This document shows positions 49,701 through 63,776 of a DNA stretch of 64,000 nt, piece by piece (position 1 is the first letter of the stretch; every line of letters begins with the position of its first letter). The notes below the pieces were generated by a model. The model was not told the DNA's origin, ran no database searches, and saw only the letters and a list, made by a program, of their open reading frames with translations. A program made the position numbers and the translations under genes. The stretch spans positions 2,294,001-2,358,000 of the forward strand of contig CM034140.1 in NCBI GenBank assembly GCA_019914995.1, given 5' to 3'. Source of the stretch: Acanthochlamys bracteata. Lineage: Eukaryota; Streptophyta; Magnoliopsida; Pandanales; Velloziaceae.

Positions 49701-52248
49701 TCTAGCAGGGCTAACAAGCACATTTTCTTGTGAACAGGTTTGATTGCAGCCAGGAAAGGAACAAGGTTGCAGGAAAGATGCGGCACCTAGGTATCTGAAG
49801 GGGTTGCTACACCACAGGAATGCTACTGGTTAAATTTGGTTTATCAGTTTCCTTTTTTTTTTGCGTTCTTCTTTTAACGCAAGGCATCAGTAAGCTGTTA
49901 GCTAATGAATATTTGGGATTGCTTTTAAAATTTTTAAATAAAAAATATTTTAAAAATAAATTCTGTTTTTTATTTTAAAATAATAATAATTAATTAGGTA
50001 GAATTTCTTTATTTTTAAAAAAATATATAAAATATTATAGCAAATTTATTAAAAAATATAAATAAAAAAATAGAATAAAAAAAAAATTAAAAGCTTAACT
50101 GAGCATCACCTAATATTTATAATAAGTGACCATGTCAAACAGGGTAATTAAACCAAGAATAATGTTTACCTGGCTTTGCTTTGGTTTCCTGTTCATGATA
50201 AACAACAGCAATAACATGGTAACTAAATCCCTGACTTTGCTATATTAAGTTAGTTCATGCAATCGTGCTCGTCGATGTTAAGGTGTGTTTGCCTTGACTT
50301 AAACTTATTTTTTCAAAAGTAAATTTAAAATATTAAATTAAAAGTATTTAATAAAAAATAAATTTATATATTAATTCTATATTAATATTAAATTTTAAAA
50401 TTAAATTTCAAAAAAAATTTTTTTGATAAAAAAATTTATATTATAAGTGAATTAAAAAAATAAAATTTTGATGGTAATTAAACAGGCAAAGGAGGGAGAA
50501 GACATCGAAAGGTCTCAATATATTAGGTAACATGATACAGTTGTACGATATTTACTGCTAATGCAATGCTTTTAACTATATATAGGTCAAGGAAAATGAA
50601 TGAATTTATACGATTTTTACATTGAGTCATGACAGCTTGGGCGTGTTTTTTTGCACGTAAAAGTGAATTTTTTTCTACTAAAAAGAATATTTTTAATTAA
50701 TTTTTTTATTAAAAAAATATAATTTATTTTCAATTCATTTTTTAATATAAAAATATATCATTTTTAATAACATTATTTTTAAAACTTTATTTTTGAAAAC
50801 TCACATTTACAAATTAAAAGAATGCACTAAATGCTAGAAGATACAGGAACGGAACAGAAGCGTAACGACGGCCATGTTTTATATGCTTTGTTTATTTATT
50901 TACCACTTTATTTATATTGCTGTTGCTATGCACCAGTACACTTTTTGTCATCGGTCAACTTTGTGCTGATAATCGATAATTCCAAAACAACCCAACCGCA
51001 AATGGGTTTCCTATCTTAGAAGCTCAGCTAAGCCCATTAGGCCTAACAGGGCCCAGTTAGCACACAAGCCAATTTTACCGGAGTACAAGTTTATATCCAG
51101 TTTTCAACCAGTTATTCTTCCTTCCTACAACAACAATAAACTAACAAAATATTTAGTAGTATTTATTGAAAATCTAAAAATATTTTTAAAATTTTTAGAA
51201 AATAAGTTTTATTATTTTGATTAAAAAAATAAAAATAAGCAATAATATTATCTCACGATATAAAATTTTTTTATACTTATTAAATTTTTAAAAAAAATTT
51301 ATACAATATTTTAAAAAATTTATTAAAAATTATAAAGTGAGAAATTCGAATAAAAATAAGAAGAGAATAAGCAACGCCAAACATCTCCTAAGCTTTATTC
51401 ACTTACATAGGATCGGCTAAATGATTTATTATTTTTTTTTGTTATATTCTATTATAAATCAAATTCAATTAAAGGTTTAATTTCTCTAAATCCTTCCGCA
51501 CCTCTAGACCAAGTTAATTTTGGTTTTTTTTATAAAAAAATTTGTTCAAATAAAATCGCATATTTTGAGCACTATAGTATTTTTAAAATTTACGTACAGA
51601 TGTATTCAAACCATCTAAGTCTATTTTTTTAAACATAAACATAAAAACCAAGCTCGAAAATTTTCTCCAGAGGTAACTCACAACCCTCATGGAATCAACA
51701 AACACTCATTGACATCTTGTACTACACAGACGAAGAAGATATAGCATTATCTATCTATGCGACCGACCAAAGACCTGTTGCAGAGATAGTGCAGTAGATT
51801 ATAGAACCTTTCTTACATATCATTGATGGCTTAAAAAGAACACAAGAGCAAGACAAAGAGGGGGCAACAATGTTGGAACGAAAGCATAAGGTCTTAAAAG
51901 TTCATATTTAGGACTGTGAAGAGAAAAGAAAGATATCCAAAGTGGGAAGCCCACAGATGGCACACTAATTGGGTGTTGCCGCTGCAGGCTGCTCTCCACT
52001 TGAAAATGTCTGCATGTCTTCTTCATCCTCTTGGATTAATTATCCGCACTCGCAACTACGATCTTCCATTGGAGAAGCTTCGCCGTACAATCACTACTGT
52101 TGCGTCGACAGCTCTCCAGCTTTCTGCTTGCTGTAAAGAAGAAAAGCCAAAGGAGTGAAATCACGAAGAGTACGCACTTACTAAACAAATGCCGGTAAAA
52201 TTGAGCTAACTAAATCTTATCTACATACTCTGTAACTTTAAACACTAA

Positions 52249-53140
52249 GGGTGCATTTTTTTTAGTATTGGAAGTGAATTTTTTAAAAATGAGTTCTTAG
52301 AAATAAGTTGTTAGTAATAGTGATATGTTCTTTTTGTATTGAAAAATAAATTGGAAGTAATTTTTTGTGTTATTTTTTAATAAAAAGTGAGTTAAAAATA
52401 ACTTTTTGGAGTATGTTTGGATTGTGATGATGGTAAAATATTTGACCATGTTAACTATGTTTGTTTTGATTTCATTAATAGAAAGGAATGGAGACTCCAT
52501 TCCTCACCATATTTAACGGTGAAATGTGTACCCACTATATGGTGACAAAAGAGAATCAAATTTACTTTCCCATTTATCTTTTTTATTTTTATTTTTTAAT
52601 ATTTATTTTAATTAGATATTTTTTAAATAAATATTTATTTTAATTAATATGTGTTATTTTTTATTATAATAATTTATAATTTTTATATTTTATTTAAGTT
52701 TAATTGATTTTAGTTGGTAGAGAAAATAATAGAACTATATGATCAAATTTTTTAATTTAAAATTTTATTTAATTTTGTTAAATTATATCAAACATTAATA
52801 AAAAAATTAAATTAATATAAAAAATTAATCTAAATTATATTAATTAAATTAATTTAAAGTTATATTAATAAAAGTTAAATTAATATAATTAAAAAGATCA
52901 TTTGAGTCTTTTATAAAAAAATTATTTTCGTTACTTATTCATTTATCTATCTATCCAAACATATTTAGTTTGTTATTCTTACTATATATTCAAATATTAT
53001 AAAATTAAATAGTTATCATTTTCTATCCGGATTTTTATTATATTTTCAATCTATTTTTTTATTTTTATTTTTTAATCATGTATACCAAACATACCTTTAG
53101 TAGAAAAGAAGTGACGTTTGTGTGAAAAAATAACGCACCT
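52249..53140. mobile_element. Outer MITE carrying a second element inside
   Basis: Left end GGGTGCATTTTTTTTAG after TAA (52246-52248); right end reverse complemented AGGTGCGTTATTTTTTC before TAA (53141-53143). The sub-terminal parts (TTGGAAGTGAATTTTTTAA left, AAAAGAAGTGACG right) are also related. The middle is displaced by the element at 52408-53095. Confidence 0.5.
52408..53095. mobile_element. Inner non-autonomous element (nested)
   Basis: 688 bp; left end GGAGTATGTTTGGATTG, right end reverse complemented GGTATGTTTGGTATACATG, TTT on both sides. AT-rich with no coding capacity. Resembles 33370-33850 in interior motifs (AATTAGTTTTAAATAT/TTAATTGATTTTAGTTGG orientation), so that region may be a relative. 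Confidence 0.45.
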
Positions 53141-55899
53141 TAACCATGATAGCCGGAATACATATTTGATATATGAGACTGTTTGTGATTGTTTTTTTGA
53201 CGCATATATCTTAGAAACTGCTTTTAAAATTGATTTTTTTAAATAAAAAATATATTAATTTTTTAAAAATAAATTTTATGTTTTTATTTAAAAAAAAAAT
53301 TTTATAATGTAAATTTTTTTTCATATTTTTTAAAATTTAAAAAATATTTATTTGAAATTTTTTATTAAAAAATATAAAATAAAAAATTATAATGAAATAA
53401 TTTTATAAGTAATATCAAATATACAGTAACTCTAAATAAGCACTCATTTAACAATTGTTTGGCTGAAGTGCTTATTTTATTAAATAAGCCGCTTATCTGA
53501 TTTATTTAAACATAACACCATACTATTATTAAAATAAGCTGTTTGTATAAATTGTGCGGTATGATTTTCTTATCCTCAATAATTTTAAAGATGATGAGCA
53601 TGTTTGAGTTTTTCAGATGAAATTGTATTTAGTATTTCACCAAATTTTGCTTGAGTTGCGTCTCTAATGTAAAATGAATGTTTAGAAATTAAATATGTTG
53701 AAAAATATACGTTAAAAGAAAAACTAATAACAATAAATTCTCTTCATTTAAAAGTTTTTTAAACACTTATTTTTTGGGAATCAATGAGCACGAGTCATAA
53801 CAACCGAGGGAAAACGCCACTACTGCATGCATCGTTTGTTTACTAGTATTCTAATCTATCACTAACATACAAAATAAGTGACATACGTATTTAATTAAAC
53901 AAGTCGATGCCTTTTTTCAGCAGCAAATGCAATTAAGACTAAACAGCTTCCACGAATAAACAAAGAAGTTAATTGTGGCTAAGAACTGAACAAGAACGTG
54001 GCACGAAATCTTTATGAAGTCCGCACGATGCCGGATTAAGCGGCTGTGGACAATACTTATCTGAAAAATTAATTTTTTATTTTTATTTTTTAATATTTCT
54101 TTATAATATATATAGAATTTATATAAAATATAAAAAAATATAAAATTATGTATATAATAATATATTTTTACTATTTATTTTATTTTTTAAAATTAAAATA
54201 ATAAATTTATTTCATAAATATTTTTAGGCTTCCTAATTCTGGTGATCATTTCATTTAACTTTCTGCGTGCATTTCATACGTTTTATTTGACGGAGACTAC
54301 TTAAAACGAGCAACGTCATGGCCGCAGTGGATGTGTGAATATATCTAAAATAAAGAAAATTTTGCAAAATAAATTGATTATAAATTTTAATAAATTTATT
54401 TTTTGTTAGAACTAATAAATTATTTTTTAGTATTTTATAAATTTTATTAAAAAGTATTTATAATAAAAAATAATATAGTAAATACTGTCAAACACTTTTA
54501 AAATTATTGGATGGAATACTTGGTGGAGTTTTTGATTTGGAAGATACAAAAGCGACAATCTTACAAATCTGATCCACAAAGATAGACTATTATGTAAGAA
54601 TTAAAAGTAATAACATTTTGTTAAGTTACCCTATCCTTTGTAAGGAAAAAAAGCGACTTTTTCTTTGCTACTTTTCATCTTCAGAATTGAATATTACGAA
54701 AGATAAGAGTAATTATATGTTATTTTAAAAAAAAGTAGCTGAGGCATTGCATTAAAAATACTATTTATTTCAAATGAATATTTTATTTTAAATATATAAA
54801 TAAATTTTAGAAAATAATTTAGTAAAATGAAGCTTGATCTCAAAATAAAAAAATTTAAAGTAATAACTATAATACGTAAAAATAGCTAAAATTCAAAGTC
54901 TGAAATAAAAAATAAAATTTCGGTGAGGCCCTATAATCTTCTTTATAATCCTTCATAACCTTATTTTTTTTTCTTTAAAAGAAAAAAAAATTGGAGCAAT
55001 TTGCACAACGAGAAAGGACAAGGAGCAAACAGGATAGAGCTAGACAATGATGGGCCATAAGCTTGTCGTTTTTAAGCGAGCGAAACAGAAAAAATTCTTC
55101 TCCTCAGGGGAATTACTTGTATATATCTAGAAGCTTCAAAACAAAACAAATGTTTAGTTCATTTTCTTACACACACGACTCCACTATTGATGTCGTCCTG
55201 TAGGTTCACGAGGATTAATAGGAACTCAACCTAAAAGGTACGTTTTTAAACAATATTTTTTAAAAAAAATTTAAATATATATATTTTTAATAAAATTTTA
55301 AAATATTTTATAAAATTTATTTAAAATTAAAAAATATTAAAAATTTCACATAATAAAATCTTATTATTAATTATTATTATGTTTTTAGATTAAAAAAAAT
55401 TCATTTATTAAAATAAATAAAATTATTTTTAAAGGTATTTTCAAAGACTTCCTTAAAACTTGTTCGTAGGTAAAACATATTCTTCTATAAACGAATATGA
55501 TAAAAGTAGCAAATAGCAAAAATCTTAGGAACGATGAAATAGAAACTCTCACGTATAACGTATAAAGCAAATAAAATCAATCCTGAGATCCCGAAACTTG
55601 TAGCAAATAATCTTATATTGCTCTTCATCAAGTCTGTTCTCTATGCCAAAACTTTATCCTAAAGACCGTTTTCATGCAGAAAAATTTTCATGGCTCCATC
55701 TTATCTTGTATGATTTCCTTTATGGTAACATGTTATGCAAAGTGATGCCGCAATATTTCACCCAAGAAAAGGTTATTTATGTATATATTAACACCATTGC
55801 TCTTCTTAACCACGATCAGGATGAATTTATCACTCTCAAAATTTTATGCCTGATTATTGTCTAAATTTATTCTATGTCTTGATGATGGTTACCAATTTA

Positions 55900-56194
55900 G
55901 GGCATGTTTCAAATGTCCGTAATTAAGTTTCGTAAAAGTGAAAATAAAAAGTAAAATTTTTTAAAAAATAAAATGAAAGTGGAGTTTAGTATTTGTGTTT
56001 TAATAGATTTTTAAAATGTGTTGAAAATTGAAAAATATAGTAGTATTGAAAAATGTGCAAATAAGAAAGTTAGAACTAGAGTTTCGTATATGAAAGTGAA
56101 GTTCTAAATTTCTTGTATAATTGAAACAAATAAATTGTTCAAAATTTAAAATCTGACGGAAGAAAGTGAAGTTACGTATATTTGAAACACGCTC
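55900..56194. mobile_element. Tourist-like MITE, TTA target duplication
   Basis: 295 bp flanked by TTA (55897-55899, 56195-56197). Ends GGGCATGTTTCAAATGTCCG and, reverse complemented, GAGCGTGTTTCAAATATACG, then GTAA in both: 20 of about 24 bases match. Same family as 29416-29712. It lies about 150 bases upstream of the MYB TATA box. Confidence 0.8.
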
Positions 56195-56351
56195 TTACGT
56201 TTAGATATATGCTGACTTATTTTATCACCTGTGTTTATCAACTAGAGGTAGTAACTTTGGTGCTAGCATAATTACAGCAGTTATACCCGCAGTCTTAGTA
56301 GACTCACTTGAAACTCTGGCATGACATCACATACCAATTCAAGTTGAAGCC

Positions 56352-56359
56352 TATATAAA
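56352..56359 (+). promoter_or_regulatory. MYB59: TATA box of the MYB gene
   Basis: TATATAAA, 175 bases before the ATG, giving a leader of roughly 145 nt. Confidence 0.6.
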
Positions 56360-56533
56360 CAACAGGAAGAGCACACGCAGACCATAAAAAACTACCAGTA
56401 CCAGTTCAAAGAAGTGGCAGCAGAAACCTTAGCTCTGTGGAGAGTAGAAGAAAAAGGGTAGCAGAACTGGAAGACACCGCTGACACAACTAGAGAAACGC
56501 CCAAAGAAGATAAGGTGATAGATAGAGGTAAGG

Positions 56534-57453
56534 ATGGTTGGAACGAAAGAGGAGGTCCGTAAAGGTCCATGGACGGAGCAGGAAGACTTGCAGCTAGTGT
56601 GCTATGTGAGCTTGTTTGGTGAGCGGCGATGGGATTTCATAGCGAAAGTTTCAGGTTTGAGGAGTGGCGGGGGATCAGGATAGGTTTAACCCTAATGCTT
56701 TATCTAACCTTGCTCTTTTGAACCTTAACATATAGCACTCTTTTGTTGCACGAAAACTTGTTGCGTGGTGTTGCAGGTCTCAACAGAACAGGTAAAAGTT
56801 GCAGACTCCGGTGGGTGAACTACCTCCATCCCGGCCTCAAGCGTGGCCGCATGACACCACAGGAGGAGAGACTTGTGCTCGAACTCCACTCACGCTGGGG
56901 CAACAGGTTCCTTTAGAATCATTAAGCATAAACGATATTATGCACAATGGATTCACAATTTTGCTTCTGGTTTTAATAAGAATGAATTACTTGCAGGTGG
57001 TCTTGCATAGCACGGAAACTGCCAGGGCGCACGGACAATGAGATAAAGAACTACTGGAAGACCCATATGCGAAAGAAAGCTCAAGACCAGAAGAGGAACT
57101 CATCATTATCATCACCGGCCACATCTTCCTCCTCAAGTTGTCTTTCCTCCCAAGCCACTCAACTCCCGTCTGGGGCTGGACTAGAGCAGAGGGATCAGCA
57201 GAACAACAAAGGACATGGTGCCGCTTTTGCAGAAGTTGGAAAGTACGAATTTGAAGCAACAAAAGACTACACCATGGACCACATATGGGAAGAGATTGCA
57301 TCTTCAGAAGCCATGACTGAGTTGAGTGTCGATCAGTGCAAGGAAGAAGTTTGCAGTTCTTACTGCCCTATATCATCATCATCTCCTATGTGGGAGTGCA
57401 GTTCACAGTCCCTATGGGAGATTGACGATAATGATTTCAAGTCGCTTCATTAA
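56534..57453 (+). CDS. MYB59: R2R3-MYB transcription factor, MYB48/MYB59 type
   Basis: Exons 56534-56654, 56777-56906 and 56997-57453; 708 nt, 235 residues. R2 runs about residues 11-61 ([54 protein letters not shown]) and R3 about 64-112 ([46 protein letters not shown]). The first R3 tryptophan is replaced by a Met-Thr-Pro start, normal for R3. The DIWEEI-like ([10 protein letters not shown]) and C-terminal [15 protein letters not shown] motifs match MYB59/MYB48, nuclear regulators of the cell cycle, stress and ion responses. In Arabidopsis these genes make splice variants through intron 1; here intron 1 is 122 bp. MYB48 versus MYB59 cannot be separated. Confidence 0.93.
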
Positions 57454-60400
57454 TATCAGATAAATTCTTGAGTTCTAACTTCCTGCATGAACAAGAGTGC
57501 TGGTACTATCCAGCATAGCAAGTCTTGAAACTTTTAAAAAAATTTGTAACATGAAGCTGCAGTGGTGTGTCACATCGTGAGCTTGTGTATGAAGACAAGC
57601 ACTAGCTCATGTCACTAGTGCTCATCGTGTCGGCTAAAAAACTTTAAAACTCTTTAATTTTCATGCACTTATCAAAGATCTCCACTTTCGAGAGTGTCTT
57701 TTGGCTATATTAGAAGAATATGACAGATGCTCTATTGAAAATATTACTTATAAATTTGTTTGCTTTAAAAGTTATATGTAAGCTTGCTAAATGTGTAGTA
57801 TTCATATATTTCAAGGGTTTGTTTATTCGAAGATGCCAAGAGTTTCATTTTTCATGACTCCCTCCATAAAAAGTAGTATCAATAAAGTAGTGATAAGGTC
57901 TCTAACGCAATGTTGTCGCCGTCCTTAGAGCATCACCCCCTTATCTTCTAATTAAATTACAAGTAAATTACAGTAGTGCATCTCTTCATTTCTGCAATCA
58001 TCCATTCCTTAGCACTTTAAACTCGAGATTAATATCGCAACAGCACTATATGCGTCTCCCTCTATCACTTCGGAGGTCTTTCCTAATTTAGTGACGAATC
58101 ATAACTTATCCCTACAGTCTTCAACTTTATATACCAAAAAATCGAACACACAGCCTTGCACATAAACTTATTCCTTGTGCTTCAATTGCGAAAGCCTGCT
58201 TTTTAAATCCTTATCTTTTTCTGCACACTTAAGCTTGGCATCCAAAAGGATTGTGTGAACGTGTACTCAATAGGATACACCTGCTTGCACATATATACAC
58301 TCTCCAGTTAACTTATTCAAACATGGACGTTGGTAATGGGTACTTCCAATCACCACAGCTTATAATCATGATTACTAACATCTTAAGAAGTTTCTAGCAT
58401 CACTCCTCGAACCAATCATACTACTGCTATGTGCCAAACAAATTACACATTCCGTATTCATCATAACATACCTGCAAAGACCGTCTTACTTCAACTCTGT
58501 GCTTGCACCCATACCACGTTCTGCCATTGTCTATTAAAAGAGTTTAATAAGCAAACAACCAATGGTACAATCAAAAAATATTGCAGGTAGACGAGGGGTG
58601 AGACAGAAAGATCCTTTGGTGTTAAACATAGATTTTTGCAAATAAAAGATGCACCTTGGAGACATTACATAAAAGAGCTTAAAACAATGAGTAGTCTGCT
58701 TAACTCATTCAACTATGGGCATACAGAGGGATGCTAAAACTAAAAGATCTCAACCAACGACCACCAGATTTTAATCTGAAAACCCAACATAGAAAAGCCT
58801 GCACGCATAATGGTGCACTCTGATGCATTCATGGATAAAGGATATTTGAAAAGTTAAAGGACCTTTTAGATTAAACACCAAAAGTAGAAGGCCTTCGGTT
58901 TAAACAATCATATGCAAGGTTCATGTAATCAGGACAGAAATCCAAAGAGGAGTACAGGACCAAGCAAGTGGATGACACTGAGCCCAGAACCTTGGCAATT
59001 GGAAGCTCTACCAATCAAGAGCCCTCCGCAGAGCTCTGACGGGGATCTATCTCGATAATGTGTTCAGACTATTAGCAACATCACCAATATGATTGACACT
59101 GATAAGAAAATGAAGTTTGAAATCCCAAAAGCATTAGACTAGGTCTTTTGAGCAAATTGGTCAAAATGTTTTTGAAAAATATATTAAAATTAACTCTAAC
59201 AGATAAAAAAATCCCCTGTTCTGTGTGCATATGCATAGACATGTGATACTATTGCATATACATCAGTAAGATGGATGCATACTGCGATGCCACAAGAACG
59301 AAAACTCGTCAAGTTTCACTAAGAGTCAAGAGCATCGTCATGGCAATTAGAGTAGATGCAACCTTAATTTATCTAACTAATGACATTTCCAGTGGATAAT
59401 CTCAACTAAACTAAACCTAAAGGAGATGAGCAGATATTTCAGATTTTCATGTTTTTGCCCTTCCATTGAAGTGACGAAAGAAACCATGTTTCCAGATATA
59501 CATCAGTCCAGTAGATATGATATCCTAACATTTGAGGAAATCTTACCTCAATTTTTAAGCCGTTATAGTTTAACTTTATCTCCATGGATCTGAAGATGCC
59601 AGACTTGCTAGTTATCCACATATCAGTTTAGAAGATCAAAGCGAACATAAGTTAGTCAGGTCCGGTGCAAACATAGTTTGACCACGTTTGCAATACTGGC
59701 GTGCAACTTAAAGACTCACTATACAAATAATCAATCTGTGACAATAAAAGATAGCTTCTGCTTTCAGTATTGAGGAAAGCTAGCATCAAGATTTCCCTTA
59801 TGTTTGCCCAGTGTTAGTAAGAAATATTTAGTGTAATGGTGCTACAGTACGAATATAGTGACCAAATGTTACAAAAGGTAAATCATATATCCTTTAGTGC
59901 TCCTAGATACCAGACAATATTACCCATCAAACTCTATGTTCTGGTCGGTCCAATTACAAATGCCAGGAGCTCCAGGTTCATTCAGAAAAGTAAGAAGATT
60001 CAGGATAAACTCTACAAAAGTATCGCTACCTCTTCCAGATTTCTCATTTAGTTAGAAGGGCCAAGTCTAGAAAGAAAAAAGGGAGAAGCTATGGGACATT
60101 CTACAGGAATTGTTTCGATGACACCTGAAAGAGATGAGGCCACTCAATCGTGATCAAGCAGTAGAAATAGGCAAAATTGTCATCTTTGACAATTCTTTAA
60201 ATAAGGGGGATGATGTACTGTATAAGAAACCCAATAACACAAGCACTACGAGATTGAATTCAATAAGCCTTATACTTGCTTTGACTAGAAAAATGTTCCA
60301 CATTATCAAGGCTTGTGAGCAATTAGGTTTATGCGAAAGTTGGAAGGCACAAAGGCGGTTATGCAAGAACTTTATGAATAAGCAAAACTAAGAGAATAAT

Positions 60401-60716
60401 CCATTATATAACAAAGTTGTTAACATGAGAGGAATAAAGTAAGGTGTGAAGTAAGGTTCAATGATTCATTCCACAAACTGCTTCAACTCGGAACAAATTA
60501 GATTTGTAGAATGCATAAGTTGGAGCTTACATCAAGCATGAAACTAACACAAACTAACAGTTGTGCGTCAGCAAGAGTACCATAATCTTCCACATTATCA
60601 GACAAGTTGCAACAGAAACACCTCCTGCAATAGGTGAAATAGAAATCTTGAAACCTTAGCCACTTAAGCAGACTTCAAGATACAGAGATGCATAAAAAAC
60701 CATTCTTTTACCTGAA
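57454..60716. other. Intergenic between MYB and DAPF 3' ends
   Basis: 3.3 kb, less AT-rich than most intergenic DNA here. MYB 3' UTR on the left and DAPF 3' UTR on the right. Open frames on both strands (e.g. 59836-60051, 60134-60391) show no domain. No tRNA or MITE boundary found. Confidence 0.45.
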
Positions 60717-63700
60717 CTAGAGGGGAGCAGATCCATAGAAGACGACTTCTGCAGGGCCAGTCATGTAAACATGATTATCTTCTTGTCTCCATTCAATCTC
60801 CAATTGACCACCAGGTGAATCCACAATGCAAGTCTGCTTTCCAAGAATGGTATGATATGCCAGGTGAGAATCATACAAGGATTGCAGCAAAATGAATGAC
60901 AAATCTCAATGTGAAGCTTACCCTATTTGCATGGCCCTCAAGAACAGCAGCCACAACAACAGCACAGGTACCCGTTCCACAGGCCAGTGTCGCTCCTACA
61001 AGAATTCAGGATGCAGGCAATAAAACTTGCATATATTGATTTTAGTAGACAGGATAGTACAGTACAACATCTGTCTCAATTATAATGCTGATAAGAGATT
61101 CTTCTCTAACAGGTAATTACCGATCAAACTGACAGACATTAACTGATAATTGAAAAAAATGAATTTAACAGAATCCAAAAAGATAATACATGTAGTAAGA
61201 ACAAGCCAGGAAGACAGTTCAACAGGCAGCAGCAAACTCTCATATGAGAACACAAACAATAACAAAAGAGAATAGGAAACAATAGTCCATTCGCATTATG
61301 AGTCATACCTGCACCCCGTTCCCAAACACGCATTTTCAGGTGTGAGCGTGAATGAATTTGCACAAATTCTGCAGAAAAAGAAAACCCAAAATCTAAGTCA
61401 TCTGAAGCATTTAAAGATTATAGCATGAGTCTATGAGAATTAACATTTTCATGAAGAAAACTAGCATGACTGATGGGTAAGAAAAAGATGAGATGAACCA
61501 TAATCTGAAAATATAAGTCCCTGTAGTAATTCAAGCACACAATAAAGGCAGTGTGGTTGATATAATAGTGCATCAGCACTTGCTAGCTGTGAATTTTTCA
61601 TTAAATTCAGAGACACAATGTATATATACGTCCTCGTAAAATGATAGGTAACCCGACCACAAGGCATGCTCAATCTATAATTGAGCTAGTAAAGCAACAT
61701 GAAATAGTTCTCACAAACATAAACAGCATTGATAAAGTACAGTGCCATCTTTGAAAGTCAGGCAACGATCAATGCGATTAAGAAAATGGGTTAGAGATAT
61801 TGAAGTGGGTTTCACTTCTGTGAATCTAGATTTGAAAAACTGACAATCCTGAAGCATAAATCTTTTTCCACTCAAGTCCTTGGCTCTACTTTCTCCGGTC
61901 TACAATGCTCAACACATTGTTTCAAGCAAGGCATTATGTCCTCACGCCTCTATCTAAAAGAAAATAACACGTCTCTAAAGTGAGACAACAGCTTGTCTCT
62001 TGCTGGGCCATTCAAACATGGATGCGAATTTTCAAATAAGCCTTTATGTGCAAATCATCCAAAGTGCAGGACTAAAAGAAAATCCGCATGAATGGGTAGA
62101 AACATAATCAATAACAAACATATGAAATTACCAGTATTAGTTCGAGCAGGGAACATTGTGTGATGCTCGAACTTTGGGCCAATTTCAGACAGATTCAACT
62201 CATCAACCTGCAAAGTCTGTTGAAAGAAAGAATAAGATTTCCAATATTTTCTAATCAAAACGCAGACAATCAGTAGCAGTTGAAGTCGCTAGAAAACCCG
62301 AAATCATGCATGAAGTACAAAGAACAGAAATTCTGCTATCCGGATAGCATCTTCTGTGGAGGACCATCTCTAAACATATTCTGCAAATCTGACAGAATAT
62401 TCTATATTATCAGAATGTGATGGTGGCATTCTATAAAAGTCGTTTACCAAGGATTTCTCACTGAAAGCTGGTATGATACTTATCATCAGAAATGACAGTA
62501 ACTGCTCTAAGTAGGCACTTAAATTAAAACCTCAACGAGAAAAAAAAAGAGAGAGAAAGAAAGAAAGCACCAGAGACTCAACAAAGAAAGGCATCATCAA
62601 GAGCTTTCTATTCTTCAGTCCACTTGCCATCAGTACCACCAACACCAACAATGCCAGTATCGACTTTTGACCACCTTCACTCATTGGTCGCTTGTCCATT
62701 TCTAGAAATCCTCACCACCATTGGCACTCGAATGAGCGCCAAAGTAAGAATTGCACCCAGTTTTCACCACTACCACCTTCCATCCATAACACTCATCTGA
62801 CTTTAGGGTTATAACATTGACTGGAAGCTACTGCAGTGTAGCTCCCTAATAAATTTACTTCAATCCCACCCATGCACACACAAAAAGGCCATCAAGAGAA
62901 ATGTTCTACACAAAAAATTCATAAAAACAGCGACAAATGGCTTCAGCTAGTTATAAGAACTCATTTATTAAAAAGCAATATATTATGGAGAACTTTGGGA
63001 TATTACCATTCTGTTTCCAAGCAAATTACCTCACATTCTTTTGAGCTGAAGGTAACACAATGTGGATTGCCCATGCTAACACATGTCACATTCCATGTTG
63101 CATTATCAACTACCAACTCTGATCGCACAACAGCTCCATTGTTATTTGCAGGAAGTTTGGTGGGAATATCATGTGCTGCAAGGATGGGTTGGCCCATATC
63201 AACTCGAACCTGGAAATTTATTGGCATGTGAAATTTGTTTAACATCACAAGATACAGATAAAATTTGACACAACTGAACAAGTAACCAATAAACACAGAT
63301 TTTGAGTGCAAGGAACACTACTTTTGGTTCTCGCCAGTCCCTCGTTTCTCAGGTGTACAAAAGGGATGGGGTAAGGTATAACCCCTAGTGACAATAGAGC
63401 ATGGAAGGGACACTCCCAGAAGGACCATGAAGGGTACATGATCTATGGAAGAGCAAATGCCTGACATAATAGCTACTCCTTTATTCACTTCCTAGTCAAA
63501 TATAGAATGGGAAGAAAAACTCAGCTGCCTCTGGATCTAGTTTTGTGGTAAATTTAATCTAGACTCTAGAGGTGTGATATCTTTTTAACAAATCCTTCTT
63601 TTGGAGTCCTCCTACGAACACCAGCAGGTTTTCCAGTGGAAAGGACAAGTTCTAATAAAAAAGAAGCACCTCCAGACTCCCACTATCAAACTGAACTTAC

Positions 63701-63776
63701 TTATAATCTTCAATAGAGAAGAAAGGCATACCTTTCCATCACTCAGAATTTTGGGTACGATTAGGCCAGCACCAGT
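60717..63776 (-). CDS. DAPF: Diaminopimelate epimerase, chloroplast (3' part)
   Basis: Six exons in the window: 63776-63732, 63209-63030, 62216-62132, 61368-61309, 60995-60922 and 60833-60717; 561 nt (186 residues plus stop), all phases agreeing. Sequence in order: [101 protein letters not shown]. The LACGTGTCA segment holds the second catalytic Cys of DapF; the first lies in the N-terminal half beyond 64000. The enzyme converts LL- to meso-diaminopimelate in plastid lysine synthesis. Family members mostly have GTGACA where this has GTGTCA, a mild change. The transit peptide and N-terminal exons are outside the window, so the gene is cut, not broken. Confidence 0.95.

Larger units (their letters stand above)
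47745..56533. other. Long gene-poor, transposon-rich region
   Basis: 8.8 kb. The first 400 bases are the ALP1-like promoter/leader; then AT-rich MITE tracts (48982-49227, 49915-50105, 50280-50490, 50640-50835, 52249-53140, 55900-56194), a LINE remnant (49422-49700), and many degenerate AT-rich stretches (53200-55450). A 240-base stretch at 51916-52158 has an open frame (ALHLKMSACLLHPLGLIIRT, TTVASTALQLSACC) that I cannot assign. No complete gene recognised before the MYB promoter. Confidence 0.5.

Noticed and set aside
51916..52158. 80-codon plus-strand frame in the gene-poor region
   Set aside because: Looks more coding-like than its surroundings, but no family or motif could be recognised and there is no partner exon; left as unassigned.
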